NCBI GenBank assembly: GCA_016935715.1
Contig: JAFGQJ010000179.1
Location: 1-17,409 of the forward strand
Direction: 5' to 3'
DNA: 17,409 nt
Source: Spirochaetales bacterium
GTDB taxonomy: Bacteria > Spirochaetota > Spirochaetia > SZUA-6 > DRHE01
The position numbers and the translations under genes are program-made. Positions within the stretch are counted from its first letter, which is position 1; each line of letters begins with the position of its first letter. This document shows positions 1 through 7,951 of the stretch, piece by piece. Under the pieces are notes generated by a model that searched no databases, had not been told where the DNA came from, and saw only the letters and a program-made list of their open reading frames with translations.

Positions 1-917
1 GCGGTAACCGGAAAGCCGTTGCCAAAGGATTTGCCGAAGGTGACGATATCGGGCTGGACCTTCCAGTGGCTCATGCACAACCACTGGCCGGTGCGCCCCA
101 TTCCGGTCAGCACTTCATCGGCGAACAGGAGGATGCCGCTGCGGTCGCAGTACTCCCGCAGCTTGGGGAAGAAATCTTCCGGTGGGAAAACCGAGCCCCC
201 CCAGCCCTGAGCCGGTTCCAGCACGAAGGCGGCCACGTTGCCGACCGTAGCTTCGCGGATGAACTGGTCATAGAAGCGAATGTAGGCATCTGTGTCGATC
301 GAGCCGTCGGGCTCGGTGAAAATCGGTCGGTAGGGGTCGGGGCGAGGCACCATGTAGAAGCCGGGAGCCCGGGTCGGACCGTAGCTCTGCACGTCCCCCC
401 GCCACATCTGGGCGCAGCTGACCGCTGCCATTGTTTTACCGTGGAAGTCGCGGTAACAGGAGAGAAATTCGTGCTTTCCGCTGATGGCGCGGGCGGCCCG
501 GATCCCCGCTTCCACGGCTGATGTTCCATCGCTGTAAAACTGAACCTGGTTCAACCCGTTGGGCAGGACCTCGGACATCTTCGCCAGCAGGGCTTCCTTG
601 ACCGGAGTGGTGAAGTCGTGGCAGTTCATCAGTCTCTTTGCCCAGTGAGCGACAGCCTCCGAGATCTTGGGATGACCGTGCCCGAGGGAGGTGACGTAGA
701 TACCGGAAGAAAAGTCCAGGTAGCGGTTGCCGTCCACGTCTGTCATGGTGATGCCGTGTCCTTCGGAGAAGCACACGGGAAACAACTTCACCTGGCTGCT
801 CAATCCGCGGAAATAGCGGATCGTGCTGTCGTGCATTGATTTCGACTTCGGCCCCGGAGGCTCGACCACTATTTTTGGTGTGTCGATTGCGCTTTCCTTC
901 CACCAGTTCTTGGACAT
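1..917 (-). CDS. Class III PLP-dependent aminotransferase, C-terminus cut off by the window edge
   Basis: Open frame of 305 full codons reading from ATG at 917 off the left edge, so the C-terminal third is missing. It is a fold-type I, class III (ornithine/GABA/GSA-type) aminotransferase. Visible motifs are the phosphate-binding loop SDGTSAVEAGIRAAR near residues 155-170, FADEVLTGMGRTGQ with the PLP-nitrogen aspartate at about D267, and FGKSFGNGFPVT with the Schiff-base lysine at about K296. The start is supported by AGAGGAG about 8 bases upstream. It lies 72 bases after the FGGY kinase stop and is the last visible gene of the left-facing operon. The family moves an amino group between a substrate amine or amino sugar and a keto acid. 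The actual substrate is unknown; the sugar-gene neighbourhood suggests a carbohydrate-derived amine (inference). It is distinct from the longer aminotransferase at 7952-9502. Confidence 0.9.
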   Translation of the reverse strand, partial: MSKNWWKESAIDTPKIVVEPPGPKSKSMHDSTIRYFRGLSSQVKLFPVCFSEGHGITMTDVDGNRYLDFSSGIYVTSLGHGHPKISEAVAHWAKRLMNCHDFTTPVKEALLAKMSEVLPNGLNQVQFYSDGTSAVEAGIRAARAISGKHEFLSCYRDFHGKTMAAVSCAQMWRGDVQSYGPTRAPGFYMVPRPDPYRPIFTEPDGSIDTDAYIRFYDQFIREATVGNVAAFVLEPAQGWGGSVFPPEDFFPKLREYCDRSGILLFADEVLTGMGRTGQWLCMSHWKVQPDIVTFGKSFGNGFPVT

Positions 918-989
918 CTTGATCTCCTCTATCGATGATCTGTTTTCCTCATCCATGTTTGAGCTGCTCTTGCACCACGGAGGCGGCCT

Positions 990-2504
990 CTACTGTCCCG
1001 TGAACTTCCGGAACAACGGCTTCAGGGATTCATACAGCTCGCCGTACAGCCCGTAAAGCCTGGCGTACAGTTCGCGTTGTTTCGGGTCGGGAGCAAAGGT
1101 CTTTCCGGTTCTGACCATGGCCGCCGCCGCTTCTTCGATGTCGCCGTACTGCTTTGTAGCCACGGCACTGAGTATGGCGCAGCCCAGGACCGAAGTCTCC
1201 TCCTCCATCATCCGTACCATGGGCAGCTCGCAGATATCCGCCTTGATCTGGAGCCACAGGTCGGAGCGGGCCGCTCCGCCCATGCAGCGGACCTCCTCGA
1301 TCTCTATGTTTGCCGCCCGGATCAGGTCCAGGATCCTGCGCAGCATGAAGCCCACGGACTCCTGGATCGAGCGGGCGAAGTGGCCCCTGTCATGTTTCAA
1401 CGTGATTCCATACCACACGCCCTTGGCGTACATGTCGTTCTCCGGGATATAGGCGCCGGCGAAGAAGGGCAGCAGCACCAGCCCGTCGCAGCCGGGCGGA
1501 GCAGCGGCCGCCAGGAGGTTCAACTGCTCGTAAGCCTCTTCCAGGCCTCCGGCCGCCTCGATTTCTGCGGATGCGAATACATCCCGAAACCACTTGTACA
1601 GGACCCCCGAGGTTTGTGCATAAGGCAGGATCAGATACTTCCCCGTGACTGCGTGGGGTTGGTGGGCCAGGCAGTTGGCGTGGATCGCTTCCGCAGAGTC
1701 TGCGGTCACGCCGATGGCCAGAGCGGTTCCCGTGGTCTCGGTAACCACCCCCGGGTGGATGTTTCCGGCTCCCACCGCGCTCATGGTCTGATCCATGGCT
1801 CCCTTCACGACTATGGTTTCCCGCGACAGGCCGAGTTCGTCCGCCAGCTGCGATTGGATCGGTCCGACGATGCTTCCGACCTCGACCAGAGGAGGAAGCT
1901 TGCCTTCGATACCGAGGGGGGAGACGGTTTTGCTCCAGTACGTTCCGGCTCGGATGTCGATCAGACCGGTGGAGTGCATCAGGGTCGGGGTGGAGAGGAA
2001 GCGCCCGGTCAGGGCATAGACGATGTAGTCCTCCACCGGCATGATCTTGTCGATCCTGTCGAAGTTTCCCGCCTCGTTGTTTTTGAGCCAGGCGATCTTG
2101 AGAACGCTCCAGGTCGGTTCGATCTCCACGCAGCCCGTGGCCTCGAAAAATTCCTCTGTGGGGATGCGGTCTTTGAGCTCCTCGCTTTCGGCGCGCGCCC
2201 GGTTGTCGATCCAGACTATAGCCGGCCGCACCGAACGGTCCTTCTTATCGAGAAAAACGATCGTCTCCCCCTGGCTGCATCCGCAGACGGCCCGGACGCC
2301 CTTCGGGTCCACACCGGCGCCGGCGACGGTCTGCCGGAAACCCCGCAGTACCGCCTGCCAGTACACCTCCGGTTCGACTTCGTACCAGTCGACCCGTGGG
2401 GTGTCCAGGGAGTAATTCTGAATGTTCTTGGCCAACAGCCTGCCCCGCTCGTCGAACAGGGCTGTTTTCACGGATGTCGTGCCCACATCAAAGCTCAGAT
2501 ACAT
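990..2504 (-). CDS. FGGY-family carbohydrate kinase, xylulokinase-like
   Basis: 504 residues, the usual length for FGGY kinases (ASKHA fold, ATP-dependent phosphorylation of a ketose or polyol). The N-terminal nucleotide-binding motif DVGTTSVKTALFD is at residues 6-18. The likely catalytic aspartate is D238 in KGAMDQT, followed by the ETTGTALAIG glycine-rich segment at 256-265. The C-terminal FGGY signature MGGAARSDLWLQIKADI is at 408-424 and resembles xylulokinases. ATG at 2504 is preceded by GGGGAG about 10 bases upstream; the stop is TAG. It sits 32 bases after the UroD-family gene and 72 bases before the aminotransferase. It probably phosphorylates the ketose produced by the isomerases of this cluster. 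Specificity (xylulose, fuculose, ribulose or other) cannot be assigned, so no symbol is given. Confidence 0.9.
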   Translation of the reverse strand: MYLSFDVGTTSVKTALFDERGRLLAKNIQNYSLDTPRVDWYEVEPEVYWQAVLRGFRQTVAGAGVDPKGVRAVCGCSQGETIVFLDKKDRSVRPAIVWIDNRARAESEELKDRIPTEEFFEATGCVEIEPTWSVLKIAWLKNNEAGNFDRIDKIMPVEDYIVYALTGRFLSTPTLMHSTGLIDIRAGTYWSKTVSPLGIEGKLPPLVEVGSIVGPIQSQLADELGLSRETIVVKGAMDQTMSAVGAGNIHPGVVTETTGTALAIGVTADSAEAIHANCLAHQPHAVTGKYLILPYAQTSGVLYKWFRDVFASAEIEAAGGLEEAYEQLNLLAAAAPPGCDGLVLLPFFAGAYIPENDMYAKGVWYGITLKHDRGHFARSIQESVGFMLRRILDLIRAANIEIEEVRCMGGAARSDLWLQIKADICELPMVRMMEEETSVLGCAILSAVATKQYGDIEEAAAAMVRTGKTFAPDPKQRELYARLYGLYGELYESLKPLFRKFTGQ

Positions 2505-2536
2505 GGATCGGTTGCTCCCCTAAGGTAGTGTTCGAG

Positions 2537-3805
2537 TCAGTGAGCGTAGCTCCCGGCTTCCCGCAGCGCCTGGAACAGAGCCAGGATGTTTTCCACAGGC
2601 ACACCGGCCTGGATGTTGTGGACATTGTTGAACACATAGCCGCCTCCGCTCTTGAAGGTGCCGATGTTCTCCTTCACCTCCCGGAGCACCTCCTCCACGG
2701 TGCCGAACGGGAGGGTATGCTGTGCGTCCACCGCGCCGCCCCAAAACACGAAATCATCGCCGTATTTCTTTTTAAGGTACTGCGGATCCATACCCGCCGC
2801 CGAGATCTGCACTGGATTGAGGATGTCCACTCCGGCCTCACGAAAGTCGTCGAGAAACTCCACATTGGAGCCGCAGGAGTGGAAGAAGGTTTTCCAGCCG
2901 GTGTTGGCGTGGACCCAGTCGTTCATTTCTTTGTGGCATGGCTTGTACAGGTCCCGGTACATCTGCGGGGAGATGAACGGACCGTTCTGGGAACCAAAGT
3001 CATTGCCGTTGATCTCGATCACCTGGATCCTCTCCCCCACCGCCTGACGGTACATCTCGATATTCTTCATCTGGAGCTCCAGGGTCCGCTCGAAGATCTC
3101 CCGTATATAATCTTTTCGAGTGATGTGGGAGATGTAGAACTCCTCGGGATCCCGGATTCCCTTGGGAAAGGGGATGTGCGGACCAACGACGATGGCGATG
3201 TCTCCGAAGCTGCCGCCGCCGAAGTTCCCGAACAGGGCGTATTCGGTGTTCTCGAAATACCAACGGGACTGCTCTTCCAGGAAACGCATCTCTTCGTCGC
3301 CGAACAGCCCGTAGGTCTGGCTGACCCACTCCCCCGGGTCCAGGCGGGCATCATCGATGGGCTCCTGGCGTACGATGGCGTCGAAGTAGAAACCGTCCCT
3401 GGGCATCCTGCCGGAGGGAGGGAAGCTGCGATCTCCTTGCGGGTATTGAACCAAATCGCCGCCCGGAAGCTCGTCCCAGACGAAGTGCTCCGAGACCCGC
3501 ACCTCGGTGCCGTCGAACAGCCGGAAGGGTTTCCAGTTTTCATTCTTGTACCCGAAAATCGTGACCGGCAGCATGATTCCGTAGACATCGACGCCCAGGG
3601 CCCGGCGGACGGGCTCCTCCACCTCGGCCAGCATCTGGAAAGGCTCGTAGACACGGATTTCGCCCTGGGAGATGCCGAGGGCTTTTTTCAGCCCGGCGTA
3701 GGCGCTGGCCTGGATGCCGGTCACCAGGCTGGAGCCCAGGTCGACGGGGACTCGATCCGGCTCGTGGTGCTCCAGGGTCAGTCGAACCCGTTCGCGGGAG
3801 GTCAT
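2537..3805 (-). CDS. Uroporphyrinogen decarboxylase (UroD)/methyltransferase-family protein
   Basis: 422 residues from ATG 3805. The start matches the family's typical opening MTSRERV followed by HHEPDRVPVDLG, and GAAGGA lies about 10 bases upstream. A TTG at 3823 would add six residues. The protein has the UroD/MtaA TIM-barrel pattern: an HSCGS motif (H309, C311) and a C-terminal NNVHNIQ-x-GVP-x-ENI segment whose histidine sits where methyltransferase relatives place their last zinc ligand. Known relatives are heme-pathway UroD and the zinc- and corrinoid-dependent MtaA/MtbA/CmuA methyltransferases. Members found inside sugar operons have no established function that I know of. There are no other heme genes here, so a heme role is unlikely. 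It lies between the FucI-like gene (58 bases upstream) and the FGGY kinase (32 bases downstream). Confidence 0.85.
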   Translation of the reverse strand: MTSRERVRLTLEHHEPDRVPVDLGSSLVTGIQASAYAGLKKALGISQGEIRVYEPFQMLAEVEEPVRRALGVDVYGIMLPVTIFGYKNENWKPFRLFDGTEVRVSEHFVWDELPGGDLVQYPQGDRSFPPSGRMPRDGFYFDAIVRQEPIDDARLDPGEWVSQTYGLFGDEEMRFLEEQSRWYFENTEYALFGNFGGGSFGDIAIVVGPHIPFPKGIRDPEEFYISHITRKDYIREIFERTLELQMKNIEMYRQAVGERIQVIEINGNDFGSQNGPFISPQMYRDLYKPCHKEMNDWVHANTGWKTFFHSCGSNVEFLDDFREAGVDILNPVQISAAGMDPQYLKKKYGDDFVFWGGAVDAQHTLPFGTVEEVLREVKENIGTFKSGGGYVFNNVHNIQAGVPVENILALFQALREAGSYAH

Positions 3806-3863
3806 CGCCAAAGGATCCTTCAAGCAGCCCCGAGCGCTGCAGTGCTACGGCGGATCATCATTC

Positions 3864-5219
3864 TCAATACATGCCGATGCCGAGGAGTTTGCAGAGGTCC
3901 ATGAGCTCCCGCGTAATGTCCCCGTAGGCCACGATGTAGTGTTGGGATAGAACCTTCTGGGCGAACTCCTCCACGGGAATATCGGGTACGATCTCCAGGC
4001 TGGGCAGCTGCGGAGCCGGCGGCTGCCAACCGGCCTCCTCCCAGGAGCCGGGCGTTAGCGCTTCGGCGGTGATCATGTGGAGGCTGTAGCGGTCTCCGGC
4101 CGCAGTCAGCCTGCTCAATGTGATCCTCCCTGTTTTCACTTTGGAGACGTTGAGGAGCCCTTCGGCAAAGCCGCCGAAGGCGGTGGGCAGCACCTTTACC
4201 TTGCCCTCTACAACCTCCGAGGGCACGAAGTCCGGTACGCCCATCAGCATGCGGTCTTCGAACAGCTCGTAGAACTCGAAGTAGGGGGCGATCTGACCGG
4301 TTGTGAATTTGACAAACAGCTGCGTAACCGCGCCCAGGGTGTCGTTTTCCGGAATCGTGCAAACCCCCAGCTGTTCCCCCAGGAGCATGAATATCGGGGC
4401 CGGGGGATACTCCAGGAGCTTCTTCATCCCGTCCACGTCGATCAGGGAAACCGCGCCGTAGCCCCTTTCGGTTGTAATATCCCGCACCGCCAGGAAGTAG
4501 CGGGCCGCCTTCTCCAGAGTCTGCCGCTGGGCCTTGCTCTCGAATTGCCACTTGGTCTCCATGTCCCGGATCACCGTCTCCACCTCGGCAGGATCCAGTT
4601 TCTCGCTGCGCTGCACCATCTCCAGCATCTCGAAGCATTCCACCTCCACACCGGTGCGGAGCTTCAGGGACGGTCCGTCGAACATGGTGCCGTACAGCTT
4701 CATATCCCGGTAGCCCATCATGCCCACCTTGGCCATTTTCAGCAGGCTCTCCGCCCGGGCCGCGGCGGCGAAGCTGCGGATTGCTTCGAGTCTGGGTTTG
4801 GCCCCGGGGCTCTCGTAAACGTATTTAAATCGATACCCCAGATCTTCGAAAACCTTGCGCAGGGCCGTGGTTCCAGCCTGGTCGGCGGTCGTGACCAGCC
4901 GACCCCCATGGGTGTATCCGGTCAATCCCCAGAGGAGCATCGGTTTGTGGGCGAACTCCGCCGTGATGCGGATCACCGCCCAGGAGGGAATCCAGCCGGC
5001 GATACATACGACAAGAAGGTCGAACTCCTCCCGCTTCAGCTCCAGAACAGCCCTCTGCGCCTGCAGTCCTTGCGGATCGTCACTGACCGGGTCGGTGCGG
5101 ACCAGATCGAGTCCCAGGCCTTTGAGCAGCTTCTCCGCTTCCCCGACTTTTTTCCTGATGATTTCGGCAGGGGTGTTGACCTCTCCGAATCCGACGAATC
5201 CCGCTTTCACGTTCCGCAT
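3864..5219 (-). CDS. L-fucose/L-arabinose isomerase-superfamily protein, FucI-like type (paralogue of 9741-11105)
   Basis: 451 residues from ATG 5219, which has GGAGG five bases upstream. An in-frame ATG at 5231 (four residues longer) sits directly against AAGGAGGA, too close for good initiation. The open frame continues further upstream, but that part overlaps the neighbouring gene and is not protein-like. Family features are the Rossmann-like N-terminal half with LVRTDPV at 39-45, the IPENDT motif with E291, a second acidic position E315, and the C-terminal SQHYIVAYGD motif with H427. These parallel the metal and catalytic residues of FucI/AraA enzymes. The histidine that AraA has between the second Glu and the C-terminal His is absent here (GVPDFVP). 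It probably interconverts an aldose and ketose, but the reaction is unproven. It sits 29 bases after the AraA-like gene. Confidence 0.85.
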   Translation of the reverse strand: MRNVKAGFVGFGEVNTPAEIIRKKVGEAEKLLKGLGLDLVRTDPVSDDPQGLQAQRAVLELKREEFDLLVVCIAGWIPSWAVIRITAEFAHKPMLLWGLTGYTHGGRLVTTADQAGTTALRKVFEDLGYRFKYVYESPGAKPRLEAIRSFAAAARAESLLKMAKVGMMGYRDMKLYGTMFDGPSLKLRTGVEVECFEMLEMVQRSEKLDPAEVETVIRDMETKWQFESKAQRQTLEKAARYFLAVRDITTERGYGAVSLIDVDGMKKLLEYPPAPIFMLLGEQLGVCTIPENDTLGAVTQLFVKFTTGQIAPYFEFYELFEDRMLMGVPDFVPSEVVEGKVKVLPTAFGGFAEGLLNVSKVKTGRITLSRLTAAGDRYSLHMITAEALTPGSWEEAGWQPPAPQLPSLEIVPDIPVEEFAQKVLSQHYIVAYGDITRELMDLCKLLGIGMY

Positions 5220-5248
5220 GTTCGCCTCCATTCCTCCTTTGCAACAGA

Positions 5249-6655
5249 TTATCGTATCACTACCGTTTCCCAGCCCATCATGTTCCCAAAGGCTTCGACG
5301 GTTTCCGCGCTCAGTCCGTAGCTGATGGCCAGGTGATGGGTGCCTCCAACCCTGCTGTATTCGGCCAGGAATTCCGCGAGAGGCAGCCCGGGCTTGAACC
5401 AACCGTGGATGCTCCTGCCGAAGTTGTCCTTTCCGGATACCTCCAGCATCTTCGCCGGAGCGATGATCAGCCGGTAGGCGCCCTTCCTCAGAGGTTCCAG
5501 GGGCAGAAGATCGACCAGGACGAACTCCCCGGCCTTGAAGCGCCCGCTCACGTACACCGGATTGGCCGCGTCGCTCCACTGGTAGTCCATCTCCAGCAGG
5601 CGGGGCTTCCCGGCAACGAGCTTCCAGTTCATCTCGCCCATGTGGCTCAGGAACACCGAACCGTTCTTCCAGTCCGGACAGAACATCTCGCTGAAGCTGG
5701 TCTCCGGATTGCCGGCGGCCAGGGCGGACACCAATGAGGCGGTAAGCAGGTCCCCCTCACCTCCAAAGCCGACGCCCCGGGCCATCAACTTCGAGGCCTG
5801 GAGGAATGGGGCGGTCTCCAGCCCGGTCGCCTTGCCGATTTGCAGGAAATTGAAGGAAAATGCTCCCATTCCCTCCTTGTCGATCCATTTCTGCAGAGCC
5901 AGTCCATTGCGCACCGAGCGCCGGTAGGTCGCCTCGTCGATTCCTTCCATCGTGAAACGCTTTTCATCCAGATCCCGCTCCGTTTGGATCTCTCTATCCG
6001 TTACCTCCGCCAGCAGGGTCTTGAATTGACGTGGATTCAGGACCCGGGTCTGCACCCCGATCGTGGCTTTCAAATCCGATGGGGATACGTAGAAGTCCCC
6101 CATTCCTTCGAAGGGCTCGCCTACCAGACCCGCCTTCAGGGTGCGCAGTCGATGGGCCATGCGGGCCGATATCAGGTGGCGAACGATCCGGTCCAGGACA
6201 TCGGATTTCTGCCAGTGACCTGCCTCGATGTGGAACGGTTTTCCCCGGCGCACGAGCAGGTTGCACATGTCCTGCACTCCGTGTATGCCGTGGTTGTACA
6301 TGATCTCCTCGGGGTTCTGATCCGGACCGAAGGAATAGGTTGGGGTCGTGTCGCAGACGACGATGGGAAGGGGCGTGTTCGCCAAAGCATCGGCGGATTC
6401 GAGGGAAGGGGAGTAGGCCAGGTGCAGGGTCACAATCGCCTCAGCCCCCCCGTCTTCGAAGGAGCGAACCGCCGCCTCGAACTCGGATTTTGTACGGCAG
6501 ATCGGTGAGGTCAGCACCCCGAGTGACCTCTTCTCGAGCTCCGAGGCGATCTGTTTGTAGAAGGATTCTACCCGAGGCCGTTTGTCCCGGTCCCGGTCGT
6601 CGTACAGCTTCAAGTAGAGGGGCAGGAGCCCTATTTTCGCATTTTGCATGTTCAT
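5249..6655 (-). CDS. L-arabinose isomerase-like protein (AraA type)
   Basis: 468 residues from ATG 6655, chosen because GGGAGA lies about 7 bases upstream. In-frame ATGs at 6676 and 6649 are alternatives with poorer spacing. AraA enzymes convert an aldose to a ketose using Mn2+. The pattern of E. coli AraA (E306, E333, H350, H450) is retained: E300 in GFGGEGDLLTASLV, E323 in FSEMF, H338 in FLSHMGE, and H440/H441 in GGTHHLAISYG. Intervals of 23, 15 and about 102 residues compare with 27, 17 and 100 in E. coli AraA. EPFEGMGDF near 180-188 also occurs in modified form (HPFEGMTDL) in the 15086-16489 protein. It lies 48 bases after the Gfo/Idh/MocA gene and 29 before the FucI-like gene. Overall similarity to true AraA appears modest, so the substrate may differ. 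Confidence 0.85.
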   Translation of the reverse strand: MNMQNAKIGLLPLYLKLYDDRDRDKRPRVESFYKQIASELEKRSLGVLTSPICRTKSEFEAAVRSFEDGGAEAIVTLHLAYSPSLESADALANTPLPIVVCDTTPTYSFGPDQNPEEIMYNHGIHGVQDMCNLLVRRGKPFHIEAGHWQKSDVLDRIVRHLISARMAHRLRTLKAGLVGEPFEGMGDFYVSPSDLKATIGVQTRVLNPRQFKTLLAEVTDREIQTERDLDEKRFTMEGIDEATYRRSVRNGLALQKWIDKEGMGAFSFNFLQIGKATGLETAPFLQASKLMARGVGFGGEGDLLTASLVSALAAGNPETSFSEMFCPDWKNGSVFLSHMGEMNWKLVAGKPRLLEMDYQWSDAANPVYVSGRFKAGEFVLVDLLPLEPLRKGAYRLIIAPAKMLEVSGKDNFGRSIHGWFKPGLPLAEFLAEYSRVGGTHHLAISYGLSAETVEAFGNMMGWETVVIR

Positions 6656-6703
6656 GGCTTTGTCTCCCGTCTTCATTCCGCCTGCTTTGCCTTTTGCGCG
6701 TGT

Positions 6704-7846
6704 TCAGAGGCGAACAGGCTCAACCGATTGTTTCCTTTGGGAATCCAGCGCCGCGGTCTGCAGGGCATGGGACAGCCTGGTTTCCTCCGGTGTGAAGCAT
6801 GCGAACGACACCTCTTTGCCGTCCAGCTCCTCCAGGTAAGAGGCCCACATCTGCAGGATTCCATCGGAAAAACCGAACTCGAAGATGCCGCCCGTGATGG
6901 AGGGGGTCATCGTCTTGTGTCCCACCACCACCCGGGCCCAGGCCTGCTCCTTGCCCCTGGTCTCGAGGTACGTGAAAGCATTGGGGTCGTCGGTCGTGAA
7001 TTTGGCCGAGGCTTCCAGCCCATAGATCTCCAGAAACCAACGATTGGTGGATCCCGGATCGAGGCGCTTGGTTTCCAGGGTCATGGGGAAGGAGTAGCCG
7101 CCGGCGTGATCCACCTGGCAGATCAGAGAGGCGTTGTCCCAGGTCAGGCAGGGAGCCGTCCCGCCTTTGCCGTCCGGTCTCTCAGCAACGATGTTCGACA
7201 GCACCGCATACACGCTCCTGGGGATCCAACCCATGCGGAAGGGGATATGCTGCGTGTGGATCCCCAGGTCCCCGAGGCAGCCGTATTCACCGTTGAACTC
7301 GATCATACGCTTCCAGTTGATCGGCTTGCTCAGATCCATGTCGCTGGAATGGTTGAAGCCGCCGTGTACTTCCATGATCCGGCCGAAACGTCCCTCCCGG
7401 ATCCAGGCGATCATCCTCTGGCAGGCGGGAAAGAAGGGAAACTCGGATGAGCAGCGCACCACCAGCTGCGGATGTCGTGACAGTTCCGCGAGAATCGCCG
7501 TGTTGGCTTTCTGACCGCTTCCGAACGGCTTTTCCCCCATCAGATGCTTGCCCGCCTTGAGGATATCAATATATAGCTGTTGGTGCAGGTGATGGGGTAC
7601 TGCGCAGTACACCGCTTCGATCTCCTCGGAGGACAGGAGTTCCTTGTAATCGGATGTGGCGAGCTTTACGGAGGGGAAATTATCGGTAAACCAGTCTCTG
7701 GCCGCCCGATTTGTATCGCAGACCCCGACGATCTGCGGTATCGGCCCGTCGGTCAACAGGTGGCACCAACGGGCTGAGGCGCTGGCGAACTCCCGGCCCA
7801 TCAACCCCAGACCGATCACTCCAAATTTCACCTTTCTTCGTTCCAT
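6704..7846 (-). CDS. Gfo/Idh/MocA-family NAD(P)-dependent oxidoreductase
   Basis: 380 residues, typical for the family (N-terminal Rossmann domain, C-terminal alpha/beta substrate domain). The dinucleotide motif GLGLMG is at residues 12-17, with an acidic residue D44 after beta-2 (GVCDTN) that favours NAD. The EKP motif is at 105-107; its lysine is catalytic in this family. A GDLGIH motif at 192-197 places D193 and H197 near the substrate. ATG 7846 has GAGGAG about 10 bases upstream. Relatives oxidise or reduce hydroxyl groups of sugars, inositols and sugar nucleotides. In this operon it follows the long aminotransferase by 105 bases, so it may make the keto group that is aminated, or act on the keto product of deamination (inference). 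The substrate is unknown. Confidence 0.9.
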   Translation of the reverse strand: MERRKVKFGVIGLGLMGREFASASARWCHLLTDGPIPQIVGVCDTNRAARDWFTDNFPSVKLATSDYKELLSSEEIEAVYCAVPHHLHQQLYIDILKAGKHLMGEKPFGSGQKANTAILAELSRHPQLVVRCSSEFPFFPACQRMIAWIREGRFGRIMEVHGGFNHSSDMDLSKPINWKRMIEFNGEYGCLGDLGIHTQHIPFRMGWIPRSVYAVLSNIVAERPDGKGGTAPCLTWDNASLICQVDHAGGYSFPMTLETKRLDPGSTNRWFLEIYGLEASAKFTTDDPNAFTYLETRGKEQAWARVVVGHKTMTPSITGGIFEFGFSDGILQMWASYLEELDGKEVSFACFTPEETRLSHALQTAALDSQRKQSVEPVRL

Positions 7847-7951
7847 TGAAACGCACTCCTCGTTTTTGACTTCTATAGAGGGCTACAGAATCCTTTCCGC
7901 CGGTTTTGGAAATCCCGTAACCCGGATATTTGCCTGCGCTCTCCGATCGGC

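Noticed and set aside
1077..5321. Long plus-strand open frames (483, 502 and 414 residues) opposite the operon genes
   Set aside because: They lie antisense to recognisable enzymes, have low-complexity His/Gly/Arg/Asp-rich composition and no family motifs; expected shadows in GC-rich coding DNA.
5220..5579. N-terminal extension of the FucI-type gene to 571 residues
   Set aside because: It overlaps the end of the AraA-like gene in another frame and lacks protein-like composition; ATG 5219 has its own ribosome site and matches the paralogue's start.
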